Shown: positions 48,296 through 60,375 of the stretch, one piece after another
How positions within the stretch are numbered: the stretch's first letter is position 1
Layout: every line of letters begins with the position of its first letter
Assembly: GCF_032452875.1 (NCBI RefSeq)
Contig: NW_026893639.1
Span: 248,001 to 312,000, forward strand
DNA length: 64,000 nucleotides
Direction: 5' to 3'
Source: Bos javanicus
Taxonomy: Eukaryota > Chordata > Mammalia > Artiodactyla > Bovidae
Made by a program: the position numbers and the translations under genes
Notes under the pieces: generated by a model
Database searches by the model: none
Seen by the model: the letters and a program-made list of their open reading frames with translations, nothing else
What the model was told of the DNA's origin: nothing

Positions 48296-50388
48296 GTGCA
48301 TGATGAGCCATGTGATCAGTGCAGGATCAATTACGTGATCAGTGCATGATCAGTCACGTGATCAGTGCATGACCAGGCACGTGATCAGTGTATGTCCAGC
48401 CAAGTGATCAGTGCATGACAGCCACGTGATCAGTGCATGATCATCACGTGATCAGTGCATGATCAGTCACGTGATACATGTGTGATCAGCCACGTGATCA
48501 GTGCATGATGAGCCACGTGATCAGTGCAGGATCAATTACGTGATCAGTGCATGATCAGTCATGTGACCAGTACATGATCAGTCACGTGAACAGTGCATGA
48601 TCATTTACGTGATCTTTCCATGATCAGTCACGTTACCAGTATATGGTTGCTACGTGATCATTCCATGACGAGCCACGTGAGCAGTGCATGATAGCCACGT
48701 GATCAGTGGATGATCAGACACGAGATCAGTGCATGATCAGTCACGTGATCAGTGCGTGATCAGCCACGTGATCAGTGCATGACCAGGCACGTGATCAGTG
48801 TATGTCCAGCCAAGTGATCAGTGCATGATAGCCACGTGATCAGTGCATGATCAGTTATGTGATCAGTGTATGATCGGCCACGTGATCAGTGCATGATCAG
48901 CCACATGATCAGTGCATGATCAATTACGTGATCAGTGCATGATCAGTCACGTGACCAGTACATGGTAGCTACGTGATCATTGCCAGATCAGCCACGTGAT
49001 CAGTGCATGATAGCCACGTGATTAGTGCATGATAGCCACGTGATCAGTGCATGATCAGTCATGTGATACGTGTGTGATCAGCCACGTGATCAGTGCATGA
49101 TATCCACGTGATCAGTGCATGACAGTCACGTGATCAGTGCATGAGAGCCACGGGATCAGTGCATGATCAGTCACGTGATACATGTGTGATCAGCCACGTG
49201 ATCAGTGCATGATGAGCCACGTGATCAGTGCAGGATCAATTACGTGATCAGTGCATGATCAGTCACGTGATACGTGTGTGATCAGCCACGTGATCAGTGC
49301 ATGATCAGCCACGTGATCAGTGCATGACCAGGCACGTGATCAGTGTGTGTCCAGCCAAGTGATCAGTGCATGATAGCCACGTGATCAGTGCATGATCAGT
49401 CACGTGATCAGTGCATGATCAGTTATGTGATCAGTGTATGGTAAGCCACGTGATCAGTGCATGATCAGCCACATGATCAGTGAATGATCAATTACGTGAT
49501 CAGTGCATGATCAGTCACGTGACCAGTACATGGTAGCTACGTGATCATTGCCTGATAAGCCACGTGATCAGTGCATGATAGCCACGTGATCACTGCATGA
49601 TAGCCACGTGATCAGTGCATGATCAGTCATGTGATACGTGTGTGATCAGCCACGTGATCAGTGCATGATATCCACGTGATCAGTGCATGACAGCCACGTG
49701 ATCAGTGCATGAGAGCCACGTGTTCAGTGCATGATCAGTCACGTGATACATGTGTGATCAGCCACGTGATCAGTGCATGATGAGCCACGTGATCAGTGCA
49801 GGATCAATTACGTGATCAGTGCATGATCAGTCACGTGACCAGTACATGGTTGCTACGTGATCCTTGCATGATCAGCCACGTGAGCAGAGCATGATAGCCA
49901 CGTGATCAGTGCATGATCAGTCACGTGATCAGTACATGATCAGTCACTTGAACAGTGCATGATCATTGACGTGATCTGTGCATGATCAGTCACGTGACCA
50001 GTATATGGTAGCTACGTGATCATTCCATGACGAGCCACGGAAGCAGTGAATGATAGCCACGTGATGTGTGCATGATCAGTTACGTGAGCAGAGTATGATC
50101 AGCCACGTGATCAGTGCATGAGTGCTACGTGATCAGTGCATGATATGCCACGTGACAGGTGTGTGATCAGCCACGTGAACAGTGCATGTTCAGCCACGTG
50201 ATCAGTGCATGATAGCCACGTGATCAGTGCATGATCAGTTACGTGAGCAGTGTATGATCAGCCACGTGATCAGTGCATGGTCAGACACGTGAACAGTGTA
50301 TGATCAGCCACGTGATCAGTGCATGATCATCACGTGATCAGTGTATGATCAGCCACGTGTACAGTGCATGCTCAGTCACGTGATATGG
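46879..50388 (+). repeat. Long 23-mer array with T1 tail
   Basis: No gene is seen. The 410-bp pair lies at 47,658/48,068. After about 48,300 a short stretch (GATGAGCCATGTGATC) leads to the junction at about 48,570 and the segment shared with 29.13 kb. It ends in a lineage-B leader without the GATATCC unit. Confidence 0.9.
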
Positions 50389-50628
50389 GCCTGCTGAGCT
50401 GCGTGATTATTGTCTGCTCATCTGCTTGAAAATTGCCAGCTGGGCTGCATGATTCTTGCCTGTCATCTGTTGACAATTGCCAGCTGTGCTGTATAATTCC
50501 GGCCTGCTCAGCTGCTTGATTATTGCCAGCTGAGCAGCATGATTCCTCACACCTGAGTTCCATGATTATTGCCTGCTGACTGTCTGATTCGTGCCTACTC
50601 AGCTCTTTGTTTATTGCCTCCAGAGGCA
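50389..50628 (+). repeat. Divergent block 20 (lineage B)
   Basis: Has the lineage-B 1-bp loss and TTGAAAATTGCC, but starts GATATGGGCCTGCTGAGC as in lineage A, where partner block 12 reads GATAAGGGCCTGTTGAGC. The leader end also reads GTGTACAGTGC in place of GTGAATAGTGC. Confidence 0.9.
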
Positions 50629-52412
50629 AATGATCGGTGTATGATAGCAAACATGATCAGCGCATGATCAGTCACATGATCAGAGCCATTAAGTCACGTG
50701 ATCACTACATGATAGTCATGTGATCAGTCCATGCTCAGTCACGGTATCAGTGCATGATCAGCCACGTGATCAGTGCATGATCAGCCACGTGATCAGTGCA
50801 TGGCAGCTATGTGATCAGTTCATGATTTGTCACGTGATCTGTGCATGACCAGGCAGGTGGTCAGTGTATGATCATCGACGTGATCAGTGCCTGATCCGTC
50901 ACCTAATGGGTGTATGATCAGTCACCTGACCGGTACATGGTAGCTACATGATCATTGCATGGTCAGCCACGTGAGTAGTGCAGGAGAGCCACGTGATCAG
51001 TGCATGATCAATCACGTGTTCAGTGCATGATCAGTCATGTGACCTGTGCATGACCAGCTACGTGATCAGTGCATGATCAGCCACGTGATCAGTGCATGAT
51101 AGCCACGCGATCAGTGCATGATCAGTCACGTGATCAGTGCATGATCAGTCACGTGATCAGTGCATGATCAGCCAGATGATCAGTGCATGATCAGCCACGT
51201 GATCAGTGCATGATCAATTACGTGATCAGTGCATGATCAGTCACCTGATGGGTGCATGATCATTCACGTGACCTGTGCATGGTAGCTACATGATCATTGC
51301 ATGATCAGCCACGTGAGTAGTGCATGATAGCCACGTGATCACTGCATGATCAGTCACGTGATCAGTGCATGATCAGTCACGTGACCAGTACATGGTAGCT
51401 GCGTGATCATGCATGATCAGCCAGGTGAGCAGTGCATGATAGCCACGTGATCAGTGCATGATCAGCCACGTGATCAGTGCATGATCAGTCACGTGATCAG
51501 TGCATGACCAGGCACGTGATCAGTGCATGTCCAGCCAAGTGATCAGTGCATGACAGCCACGTGATCAGTGCATGATCAGTCACGTGATCAGTGCATGATC
51601 AGTTATGTGATCAGTGTATGATCAGCCACGTGATCAGTGCATGATCAGCCACATGATCAGTGCATGATCAATTACGTGATCAGTGCATGATCAGTCACGT
51701 TACCAGTACATGATAGTTACATGATCATTGCCTGATCAGCCACGTGATCAGTGCATGATAGCCACGTGATCAGTGCATGATAGCCACGTGATCAGTGCAT
51801 GATCAGTCATGTGATACGTGTGTGATCAGCCACGTCATCAGTGCATGATGAGCCATGTGATCAGTGCAGGATCAATTACGTGATCAGTGCATGATCAGTC
51901 ACGTGATCAGTGCATGACCAGGCACGTGATCAGTGTATGTCCAGCCAAGTGATCAGTGCATGATAGCCACGTGAACAGTGCATGATCAGTCACGTGATCA
52001 GTGCATGATCAGTTATGTGATCAGTGTATGTTCAGCCACGTGATCAGTGCATGATCAGCCACATGATCAGTGCATGATCAATTACGGGATCAGTGCATGA
52101 TCAGTCACGTGACCAGTACATGGTAGCTACGTGATCATTGCCTGATCAGCCACGTGATCAGTGCATGATAGCCACGTGATCAGTGCATGATCAGTCACGT
52201 GATACATGTGTGATCAGCCACGTGATCAGTGCATGATAGCCACGTGATCAGTGCATGATCAGTTACCTGAGCAGTGTATGATCAGCCAAGTGATCAGTGC
52301 ATGGTCAGACACGTGAACAGTGTATGATCAGCCACGTGATCAGTGCATGATCATCACGTGATCAGTGTATGATCAGCCACGTGAATAGTGCATGCTCAGT
52401 CACGTGATAAGG
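50629..52412 (+). repeat. 23-mer array with T2 tail, partly reset to consensus
   Basis: No gene is seen. It is the partner of 31,180-32,964. Variants at 50,780-51,520 are largely consensus-like; from about 51,530 on they match the partner again, including the 410-bp pair (51,727/52,137). Confidence 0.9.
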
Positions 52413-52652
52413 GCCTGTTGAGCTGCGTGATTATTGTCTGCTCATCTGCTTGAAAATTGCCAGCTGGGCTGCATGATTCTTGCCTGTCATCTGTTGACAA
52501 TTGCCAGCTGTGCTGTATAATTCCGGCCTGCTCAGCTGCTTGATTATTGCCAGCTGAGCAGCATGATTCCTCACACCTGAGTTCCATGATTATTGCCTGC
52601 TGACTGTCTGATTCGTGCCTACTCAGCTCTTTGTTTATTGCCTCCAGAGGCA
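52413..52652 (+). repeat. Divergent block 21 (lineage B)
   Basis: Matches block 13 throughout the stretch I compared, including the 1-bp loss (ATCTGTTGAC) and ATTCCGGCC. Confidence 0.92.
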
Positions 52653-54000
52653 AATGATCGGTGTATGATAGCAAACATGATCAGCGCATGATCAGTCACA
52701 TGATCAGAGCCATTAAGTCACGTGATCACTACATGATAGTCATGTGATCAGTCCATGCTCAGTCACGGTATCAGTGCATGATCAGCCACGTGATCAGTGC
52801 ATGATCAGCCAGGTGATCAGTTCATGATAGCTATGTGATCAGTTCATGATTTGTCACGTGATCTGTGCATGACCAGGCAGGTGGTCAGTGTATGATCATC
52901 GACGTGATCAGTGCCTGATCAGTCACTTAATGGGTGTATGATCAGTCACCTGACCGGTACATGGTAGCTACATGATCATTGCATGGTCAGCCACGTGAGT
53001 AGTGCAGGATAGCCATGTGATCAGTGCATGTTCAATCACGTGTTCAGTGCATGATCAGTCATGTAATCTGTGCATGACCAGTTACGTGATCAGTGTATGA
53101 CCAGCCAAGTGATCAGTGCATGATAGCCACGTGATCAGTGCATGATCAGTCACGTGATCAGTGCATGATCAGTCACGTGATCAGTGCATGATCAGCCAGA
53201 TGATCAGTGCATGATCAGCCACATGATCAGTGCATGATCAATTACGTGATCAGTGCATGATCAGTCACCTGATGGGTGTATGATCATTCACGTGACCTGT
53301 ACATGGTAGCTACATGATCATTGCATGATCAGCCACGTGAGTAGTGCATGATAGCCACGTGATCAGTGCATGATCAGTCACGTGATTAGTGCAGGATCAA
53401 TTACGTGATCAGTGCATGATCAGTCACGTGACCAGTACATGGTTGCTACGTGATCGTTGCATGATCAGCCACGTGAGCAGAACATGACAGCCACGTGGTC
53501 AGTGCATGATCAGTCACTTGATCAGTACATGATCAGACACGTGAACAGTGCATGATCATTTACGTGATCTTTGCATGAACAGTCACGTTGCCAGTATATG
53601 GTTGCTACGTGATCATTCCATGACGAGCCACATGAGCAGTGCATGATAGCCACGTGATGTGTGCATGAGTTACGTGAGCAGAGTATGATCAGCCACGTGA
53701 TCAGTGCATGAGTGCCACGTGATCAGTGCATGATATGCCACGTGACAGGTGTGTGATCAGCCACGTGAACAGTGCATGTTCAGCCACGTGATCAGTGCAT
53801 GATAGCCACGTGATCAGTGCATGATCAGTTACGTGAGCAGTGTATGATCAGCCACGTGATCAGTGCATGGTCAGACACGTGAACAGTGTATGATGAGCCA
53901 CGTGATCAGTGCATGATATCCAAGTGATCAGTGCATGATCATCACGTGATCAGTGTATGATCAGCCACGTGAACAGTGCATGCTCAGTCACGTGATCTGG
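52653..54000 (+). repeat. Short 23-mer array with T2 tail
   Basis: No gene is seen. It is the partner of 33,205-34,552, with the same block-to-block spacing of 1588 bp and few changes (CACTTGATCAGTAC, GATCAGACACGTGAAC near 53,520). Confidence 0.9.
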
Positions 54001-54241
54001 GCCTGCTGAGCTGCGTGATTACTGTCTTCTCATCTGCTTGACAATTGCCAGCTGAGCTGCACGATTCCTGCCTGTCATCTGCTTGACAATTGCCAGCTGT
54101 GCTGCCTAATTCCTGCCTGCTCAGCTGCTTGATTATTGCCAGCTGAGCAGCATGATTCCTCACACCTGAGTTCCATGATTATTGCCTGCTGACTGTTTGA
54201 TTCGTGCCTACTCAGCTCTTTGTTTATTGCCTCCAGAGGCA
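54001..54241 (+). repeat. Divergent block 22
   Basis: Matches block 14: lineage A with TGTCTTCTCATC and GCTGCCTAATTCC. Confidence 0.92.
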
Positions 54242-55884
54242 CATGATCAGTGTATGATAGCAAACATGATCAGCGCATGATCAGTCACATGATCAGCGCC
54301 ATTAAGTCACGTGATCACTACATGATAGTCATGTGATCAGTCCATGCTCAGTCACGGTATCAGTGCATGATCAGCCACGTGATCAGTGCATGATCTGTCA
54401 CAAGATTAGTGTATGATCATCCAAGTGATCAGTGCAGGGCAGTCATGTGATCAGTGCATGATATAGACGTGAACAGTGCATGATCAGTCTCGTGATCAGT
54501 GCATGATAGCCACGTGATCAGTGCATGATCAGTCACCTAATGGGTGTATGATCATTCACGTGACCTGTACATGGTAGCTACATGATCATTGCATGATCAG
54601 CCACGTGAGTAGTTCATGATAGCCACGTGATCACTGCATGATCAGTCACGTGATCAGTGCATGCTCAGTCATGTGACCAGTACATGGTAGCTGCGTGATC
54701 ATGGCATGATCAGCCACGTGAGCAGTGCATGATAGCCACATGATCAGTGCATGATCAGACACGAGATCAGTGCATGATCAGTCACGTGATCACTGCATGA
54801 TCAGCCACGTGATCAGTGCATGACCAGGCACGTGATCAGTGTGTGTCCAGCCAAGTGATCAGTGCATGATAGCCACGTGATCAGTGCATGATCAGTCACG
54901 TGATCAGTGCATGATCAGTTATGTGATCAGTGTATGGTAAGCCACGTGATCAGTGCATGATCAGCCACATGATCAGTGAATGATCAATTACGTGATCAGT
55001 GCATGATCAGTCACGTGACCAGTACATGGTAGCTACGTGATCATTGCCTGATAAGCCACGTGATCAGTGCATGATAGCCACGTGATCACTGCATGATAGC
55101 CACGTGATCAGTGCATGATCAGTCATGTGATACGTGTGTGATCAGCCACGTGATCAGTGCATGATATCCACGTGATCAGTGCATGACAGCCACGTGATCA
55201 GTGCATGAGAGCCACGTGTTCAGTGCATGATCAGTCACGTGATACATGTGTGATCAGCCACGTGATCAGTGCATGATGAGCCACGTGATCAGTGCAGGAT
55301 CAATTACGTGATCAGTGCATGATCAGTCACGTGACCAGTACATGGTTGCTACGCGATCCTTGCATGATCAGCCACGTGAGCAGAGCATGATAGCCACGTG
55401 ATCAGTGCATGATCAGTCACGTGATCAGTACATGATCAGTCACTTGAACAGTGCATGATCATTGACGTGATCTGTGCATGATCAGTCACGTGACCAGTAT
55501 ATGGTAGCTACGTGATCATTCCATGACGAGCCACGGAAGCAGTGAATGATAGCCACGTGATGTGTGCATGATTAGTTACGTGAGCAGAGTATGATCAGCC
55601 ACGTGATCAGTGCATGAGTGCTACGTGATCAGTGCATGATATGTCACGTGACAGGTGTGTGATCAGCCACGTGAACAGTGCATGTTCAGCCACGTGATCA
55701 GTGCATGATAGCCACGTGATCAGTGCATGATCAGTTACCTGAGCAGTGTATGATCAGCCAAGTGATCAGTGCATGGTCAGACACGTGAACAGTGTATGAT
55801 CAGCCACGTGATCAGTGCATGATCATCACGTGATCAGTGTATGATCAGCCACGTGAATAGTGCATGCTCAGTCACGTGATCAAG
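54242..55884 (+). repeat. 23-mer array with T1 tail
   Basis: No gene is seen. It is the partner of 34,794-36,436 with the same length. Small differences include GCTACGCGATCC and GATTAGTTACG. Confidence 0.9.
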
Positions 55885-56124
55885 GCCTGTTGAGCTGCGT
55901 GATTATTGTCTGCTCATCTGCTTGAAAATTGCCAGCTGGGCTGCATGATTCTTGCCTGTCATCTGTTGATAATTGCCAGCTGTGCTGTATAATTCCGGCC
56001 TGCTCAGCTGCTTGATTATTGCCAGCTGAGCAGCATGATTCCTCACACCTGAGTTCCATGATTATTGCCTGCTGACTGTCTGATTCGTGCCTACTCAGCT
56101 CTTTGTTTATTGCCTCCAGAGGCA
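55885..56124 (+). repeat. Divergent block 23 (lineage B)
   Basis: Positional partner of block 15 but carries the lineage-B 1-bp loss, with a private TTGATAATTGCC. The leader joint GATCAAGGCCTG gives the minus-strand frame a TGA after 88 codons. Confidence 0.92.
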
Positions 56125-57591
56125 AATGATCGGTGTATGATAGCAAACATGATCAGCGCATGATCAGTCACATGATCAGAGCCATTAAGTCACGTGATCA
56201 CTACATGATAGTCATGTGATCAGTCCATGCTCAGTCACGGTATCAGTGCATGATCAGCCACGTGATCAGTGCATGATCAGCCAGGTGATCAGTTCATGAT
56301 AGCTATGTGATCAGTTCATGATTTGTCACGTGATCTGTGCATGACCAGGCAGGTGGTCAGTGTATGATCATCGACGTGATCAGTGCCTGATCAGTCACTT
56401 AATGGGTGTATGATCAGTCACCTGACCAGTACATGGTAGCTACATGATCATTGCATGGTCAGCCACGTGAGTAGTGCAGGATAGCCATGTGATCAGTGCA
56501 TGTTCAATCACGTGTTCAGTGCATGATCAGTCATGTAATCTGTGCATGACCAGTTACGTGATCAGTGTATGAATAGCCAAGTGATCAGTGCATGATAGCC
56601 ACGTGATCAGTGCATGATCAGTCACGTGATCAGTGCATGATCAGTCACGTGATCAGTGCATGATCAGCCAGATGATCAGTGCATGATCAGCCACATGATC
56701 AGTGCATGATCAATTACGTGATCAGTGCATGATCAGTCACCTGATGGGTGTATGATCATTCACGTGACCTGTACATGGTAGCTACATGATCATTGCATGA
56801 TCAGCCACGTGAGTAGTGCATGATAGCCACGTGATCAGTGCATGATCAGTCACGTGATCAGTGCAGGATCAATTACGTGATCAGTGCATGATCAGTCACG
56901 TGACCAGTGCATGGTTGCTACGTGATCATTGCATGATCAGCCACGTGAGCAGTACATGATAGCCACGTGATCAGTGCATGATCAGCCACGTGATCAGTGC
57001 ATGATCAGCCACGTGATCAGTGCATGATCAGACACGTGATCAGTGCATGATCAGTCAAGTGATCAGTGCATGATCAGCCACGTGATCAGTGCATGATCAG
57101 CCACGTGATCAGTGCATGATCAGCCACGTGATCAGTGCATGATCAGCCACGTGATCAGTGCATGATCAATTACGCGATCAGTGCATGATCAGTCACGTGA
57201 CCAGTACATGGTTGCTACGTGATCATTCCATGACGAGCCACGTGAGCAGTGCATGATAGCCACGTGATGTGTGCATGATCAGTTACGTGAGCACAGTATG
57301 ATCAGCCACGTGATCAGTGCATGAGTGCCACGTGAACAGTGCATGATATGTCACGTGACAGGTGTGTGATCAGCCACGTGAACAGTGCATGTTCAGCCAC
57401 GTGATCAGTGCATGATCAGTTACGTGAGCAGTGCATGATCAGCCACGTGATCAGTGCATGGTCAGACACGTGAACAGTGTATGATCAGCCACGTGATCAG
57501 TGCATGATATCCAAGTGATCAGTGCATGATCATCACGTGATCAGTGTGTGATCAGCCACGTGAACAGTGCATGCTCAGTCACGTGATCAGT
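56125..57591 (+). repeat. 23-mer array with T2 tail; edge of the large duplication
   Basis: No gene is seen. It matches 36.68-37.5 kb up to about 56,950, then becomes almost pure consensus to about 57,160. A lineage-A leader with GATATCCAAGTG follows. Confidence 0.88.
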
Positions 57592-57832
57592 GCCTGCTGA
57601 GCTGCGTGATTACTGTCTGCTCATCTGCTTGACAATTGCCAGCTGAGCTGCATGATTACTGCCTGTCATCTGCTTGACAATTGCCAGCTGTGCTGCGTAA
57701 TTCCTGCCTGCTCAGCTGCTTGATTATTGCCAGCTGAGCAGCATGATTCCTCACACCTGAGTTCCATGATTATTGCCTGCTGACAGTTTGATTCGTGCCT
57801 ACTCAGCTCTTTGTTCATTGCCTCCAGAGGCA
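57592..57832 (+). repeat. Divergent block 24
   Basis: Lineage A with GCTGCATGATTACTGCC like block 4, plus private GACAGTTTGATTC and TTTGTTCATTGCC. It starts the copy of the 24.6-30.9 kb stretch. Confidence 0.92.
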
Positions 57833-60134
57833 CATGATCAGTGTATGATAGCAAACATGATCAGCGCATGATCAGTCACATGATCAGCGCCATTAAGTCA
57901 CGTCATCACTACATGATAGTCATGTGATCAGTCCATGCTCAGTCACGGTATCAGTGCATGATCAGCCACGTGATCAGTGCATGATCAGCCAGGCGATCAG
58001 TTCATGATAGCTATGTGATCAGTGCATGATTTGTCACGTGATCAGTGCATGATCAGGCACGTGATCAGTGCATGATCAGCGACGTGATCAGTGCATGATC
58101 AGTCACCTGATGGGTGTATGATCAGTCACGTGACCAGTACATGGTAGCTGCGTGATCATTGCATGATCAGCCACGTGAGTAGTGCATGATAGCCACGTGA
58201 TCAGTGCATGATCAGTCACGTGATCAGTGCATGATCAGTCATGTGATAGTGCATGATCAGGCACGTGATCAGTGCATGATCAGCCACGTGATCAGTGCAT
58301 GATAGCCACGTGATCAGTGCATGATCAGTCACGTGATCAGTGCATGGTAGCTGCGTGATCATGCATGATCAGCCACGTGAGCAGTGCATGATAGCCACGT
58401 GATCAGTGCATGTTCAGACACGTGATCAGTGCATGATCAGCCACGTGATCAGTGCATGATCAGCCACGTGATCAGTGCATGATCAGGCACGTGATCAGTG
58501 TATGATCAGCCACGTGATCAGTGCATGATAGCCACGTGATCAGTGCATGATCAGTCACGTGATCAGTGCATGATCAGCCACCTGATCAGTGCACGGGCAG
58601 TCACGTGATCAGTGCATGATATAGACGTGATCAGTGCATGATCAGTCACGTGATCAGTGCATGATAGCCACGTGATCAGTGCATGATCAGTTACGTGATC
58701 AGTGTATGATCAGCCACGTGATCAGTGCATGAGTGCCACGTGATCAGTGCATGATCAGTCACGTGATCATGTGTGATCAGCCACGTGATCAGTGCATGAT
58801 CAGCCACGTGATCAGTGCATGATCAGGCACGTGATCAGTGCATGTCCAGCCACGTGATCAGTGCATGATAGCCACGTGATCAGTGCATGATCAGTCACGT
58901 GATCAGTGCATGATCAGTCACGTGACCAGTACATGGTAGCTACGTGATCATTGCATGATCAGCCACGTGAGCAGTGCATGATAGCCACGTGATCAGTGCA
59001 TGATCAGTCGCATGATCAGTGCATGATCATCCGGGTGATCAGTGCATGATCAGTCATGTGATCAGTGCATGATATAGACGTGATCAGTGCATGATCAGTC
59101 ACGTGATCAGTGCATGATCAGCCACGTGATCAGTGCATGATAGCCACGTGATCAGTGCATGATAGCACGTGATCAGTGCATGATCAGTCACGTGATCAGT
59201 GTATGATCAGCCAAGTGATCAGTGCATGATAGCCACTGATCAGTGCATGATCATCACGTGATCAGTGCATGATCAGTCACGTGATCAGTGCATGATCAGC
59301 CACGTGATCAGTGCATGATCAGCCACGTGATCAGTGCATGATCAGTCACGTGATCAGTGCATGATCAGTCACGTGATCAGTGCATGATCAGTCACGTGAT
59401 CAGTGCATGATCAGTCACGTGATCAGTGCATGATAGCCACGTGATCAGTGCATGATCAGTCACGTGATCAGTGCATGATCAGTCACGTGATCAGTGCATG
59501 ATCAGCCACGTGATCAGTGCATGATCAGCCACGTGATCAGTGCATGATCAATTACGTGATCAGTGCATGATCAGCCACGTGATCAGTGCATGATCAGCCA
59601 CGTGAGCAGTGCATGATCAGCCACGTGATCAGTGCATGATCAGTCACGTGATCAGTACATGATCAGTCACGTGAACAGTGCGTGATCATTTACGTGATCT
59701 GTGCATGATCAGTCACGTGACCAGTATATGGTAGCTACGTGATCATTCCATGACGAGCCACGTGAGCAGTGCATGATAGCCACGTGATGTGTGCATGATG
59801 AGTTACGTGAGCAGAGTATGATCAGCCACGTGATCAGTGCATGAGTGCCACGTGATCAGTGCATGATATGTCACGTGACAGGTGTGTGATCAGCCACGTG
59901 AACAGTGCATGTTCAGCCACGTGATCAGTGCATGATAGCCACGTGATCAGTGCATGATCAGTTACGTGAGCAGTGTATGATCAGCCACGTGATCAGTGCA
60001 TGTTCAGACACGTGAACAGTGTTTGATCAGCCACGTGATCAGTGCATGATATCCAAGTGATCAGTGCATGATCAATCACGTGATCAGTGTATGATCAGCC
60101 ACGTGAACAGTACATGCTCAGTCACGTGATCTGG
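57833..60134 (+). repeat. 23-mer array with T2 tail, largely uniform
   Basis: No gene is seen. The tail reads CAGCCAGGCGATCAGTTC. Uniform units run from about 58,190 to 59,640. It keeps rare landmarks (GCACGGGCAG near 58,591, ATCCGGGTG near 59,030, the shortened GATAGCACG unit near 59,161) also seen in 9.6-10.1 kb or 26.17 kb. Confidence 0.9.
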
Positions 60135-60375
60135 GCCTGCTGAGCTGCGTGATTACTGTCTGCTCATCTGCTTGACAATTGCCAGCTGAGCTGCACGATT
60201 CCTGCCTGTCATCTGCTTGACAATTGCCAGCTGTGCTGCGTAATTCCTGCCTGCTCAGCTGCTTGATTATTGCCAGCTGAGCAGCATGATTCCTCACACC
60301 TGAGTTCCATGATTATTGCCTGCTGACTGTTTGATTCGTGCCTACTCAGCTCTTTGTTTATTGCCTCCAGAGGCA
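60135..60375 (+). repeat. Divergent block 25
   Basis: A clean lineage-A copy with the CACACCTGAG allele, whereas its positional partner block 11 has CACAGCTGAG. Confidence 0.92.

Larger units (their letters stand above)
48580..56950 (+). repeat. Large segment recurring from 29.13-37.5 kb (copy 2)
   Basis: Holds blocks 20-23 in the order, spacing (2024, 1588, 1884 bp) and tail types (T2, T2, T1, T2) of blocks 12-15. A patch at about 50,780-51,520 is closer to consensus than its partner (GATCAGCCACGTGATC for CAGCCAGGTGATC), while the surroundings are almost unchanged. Confidence 0.9.
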
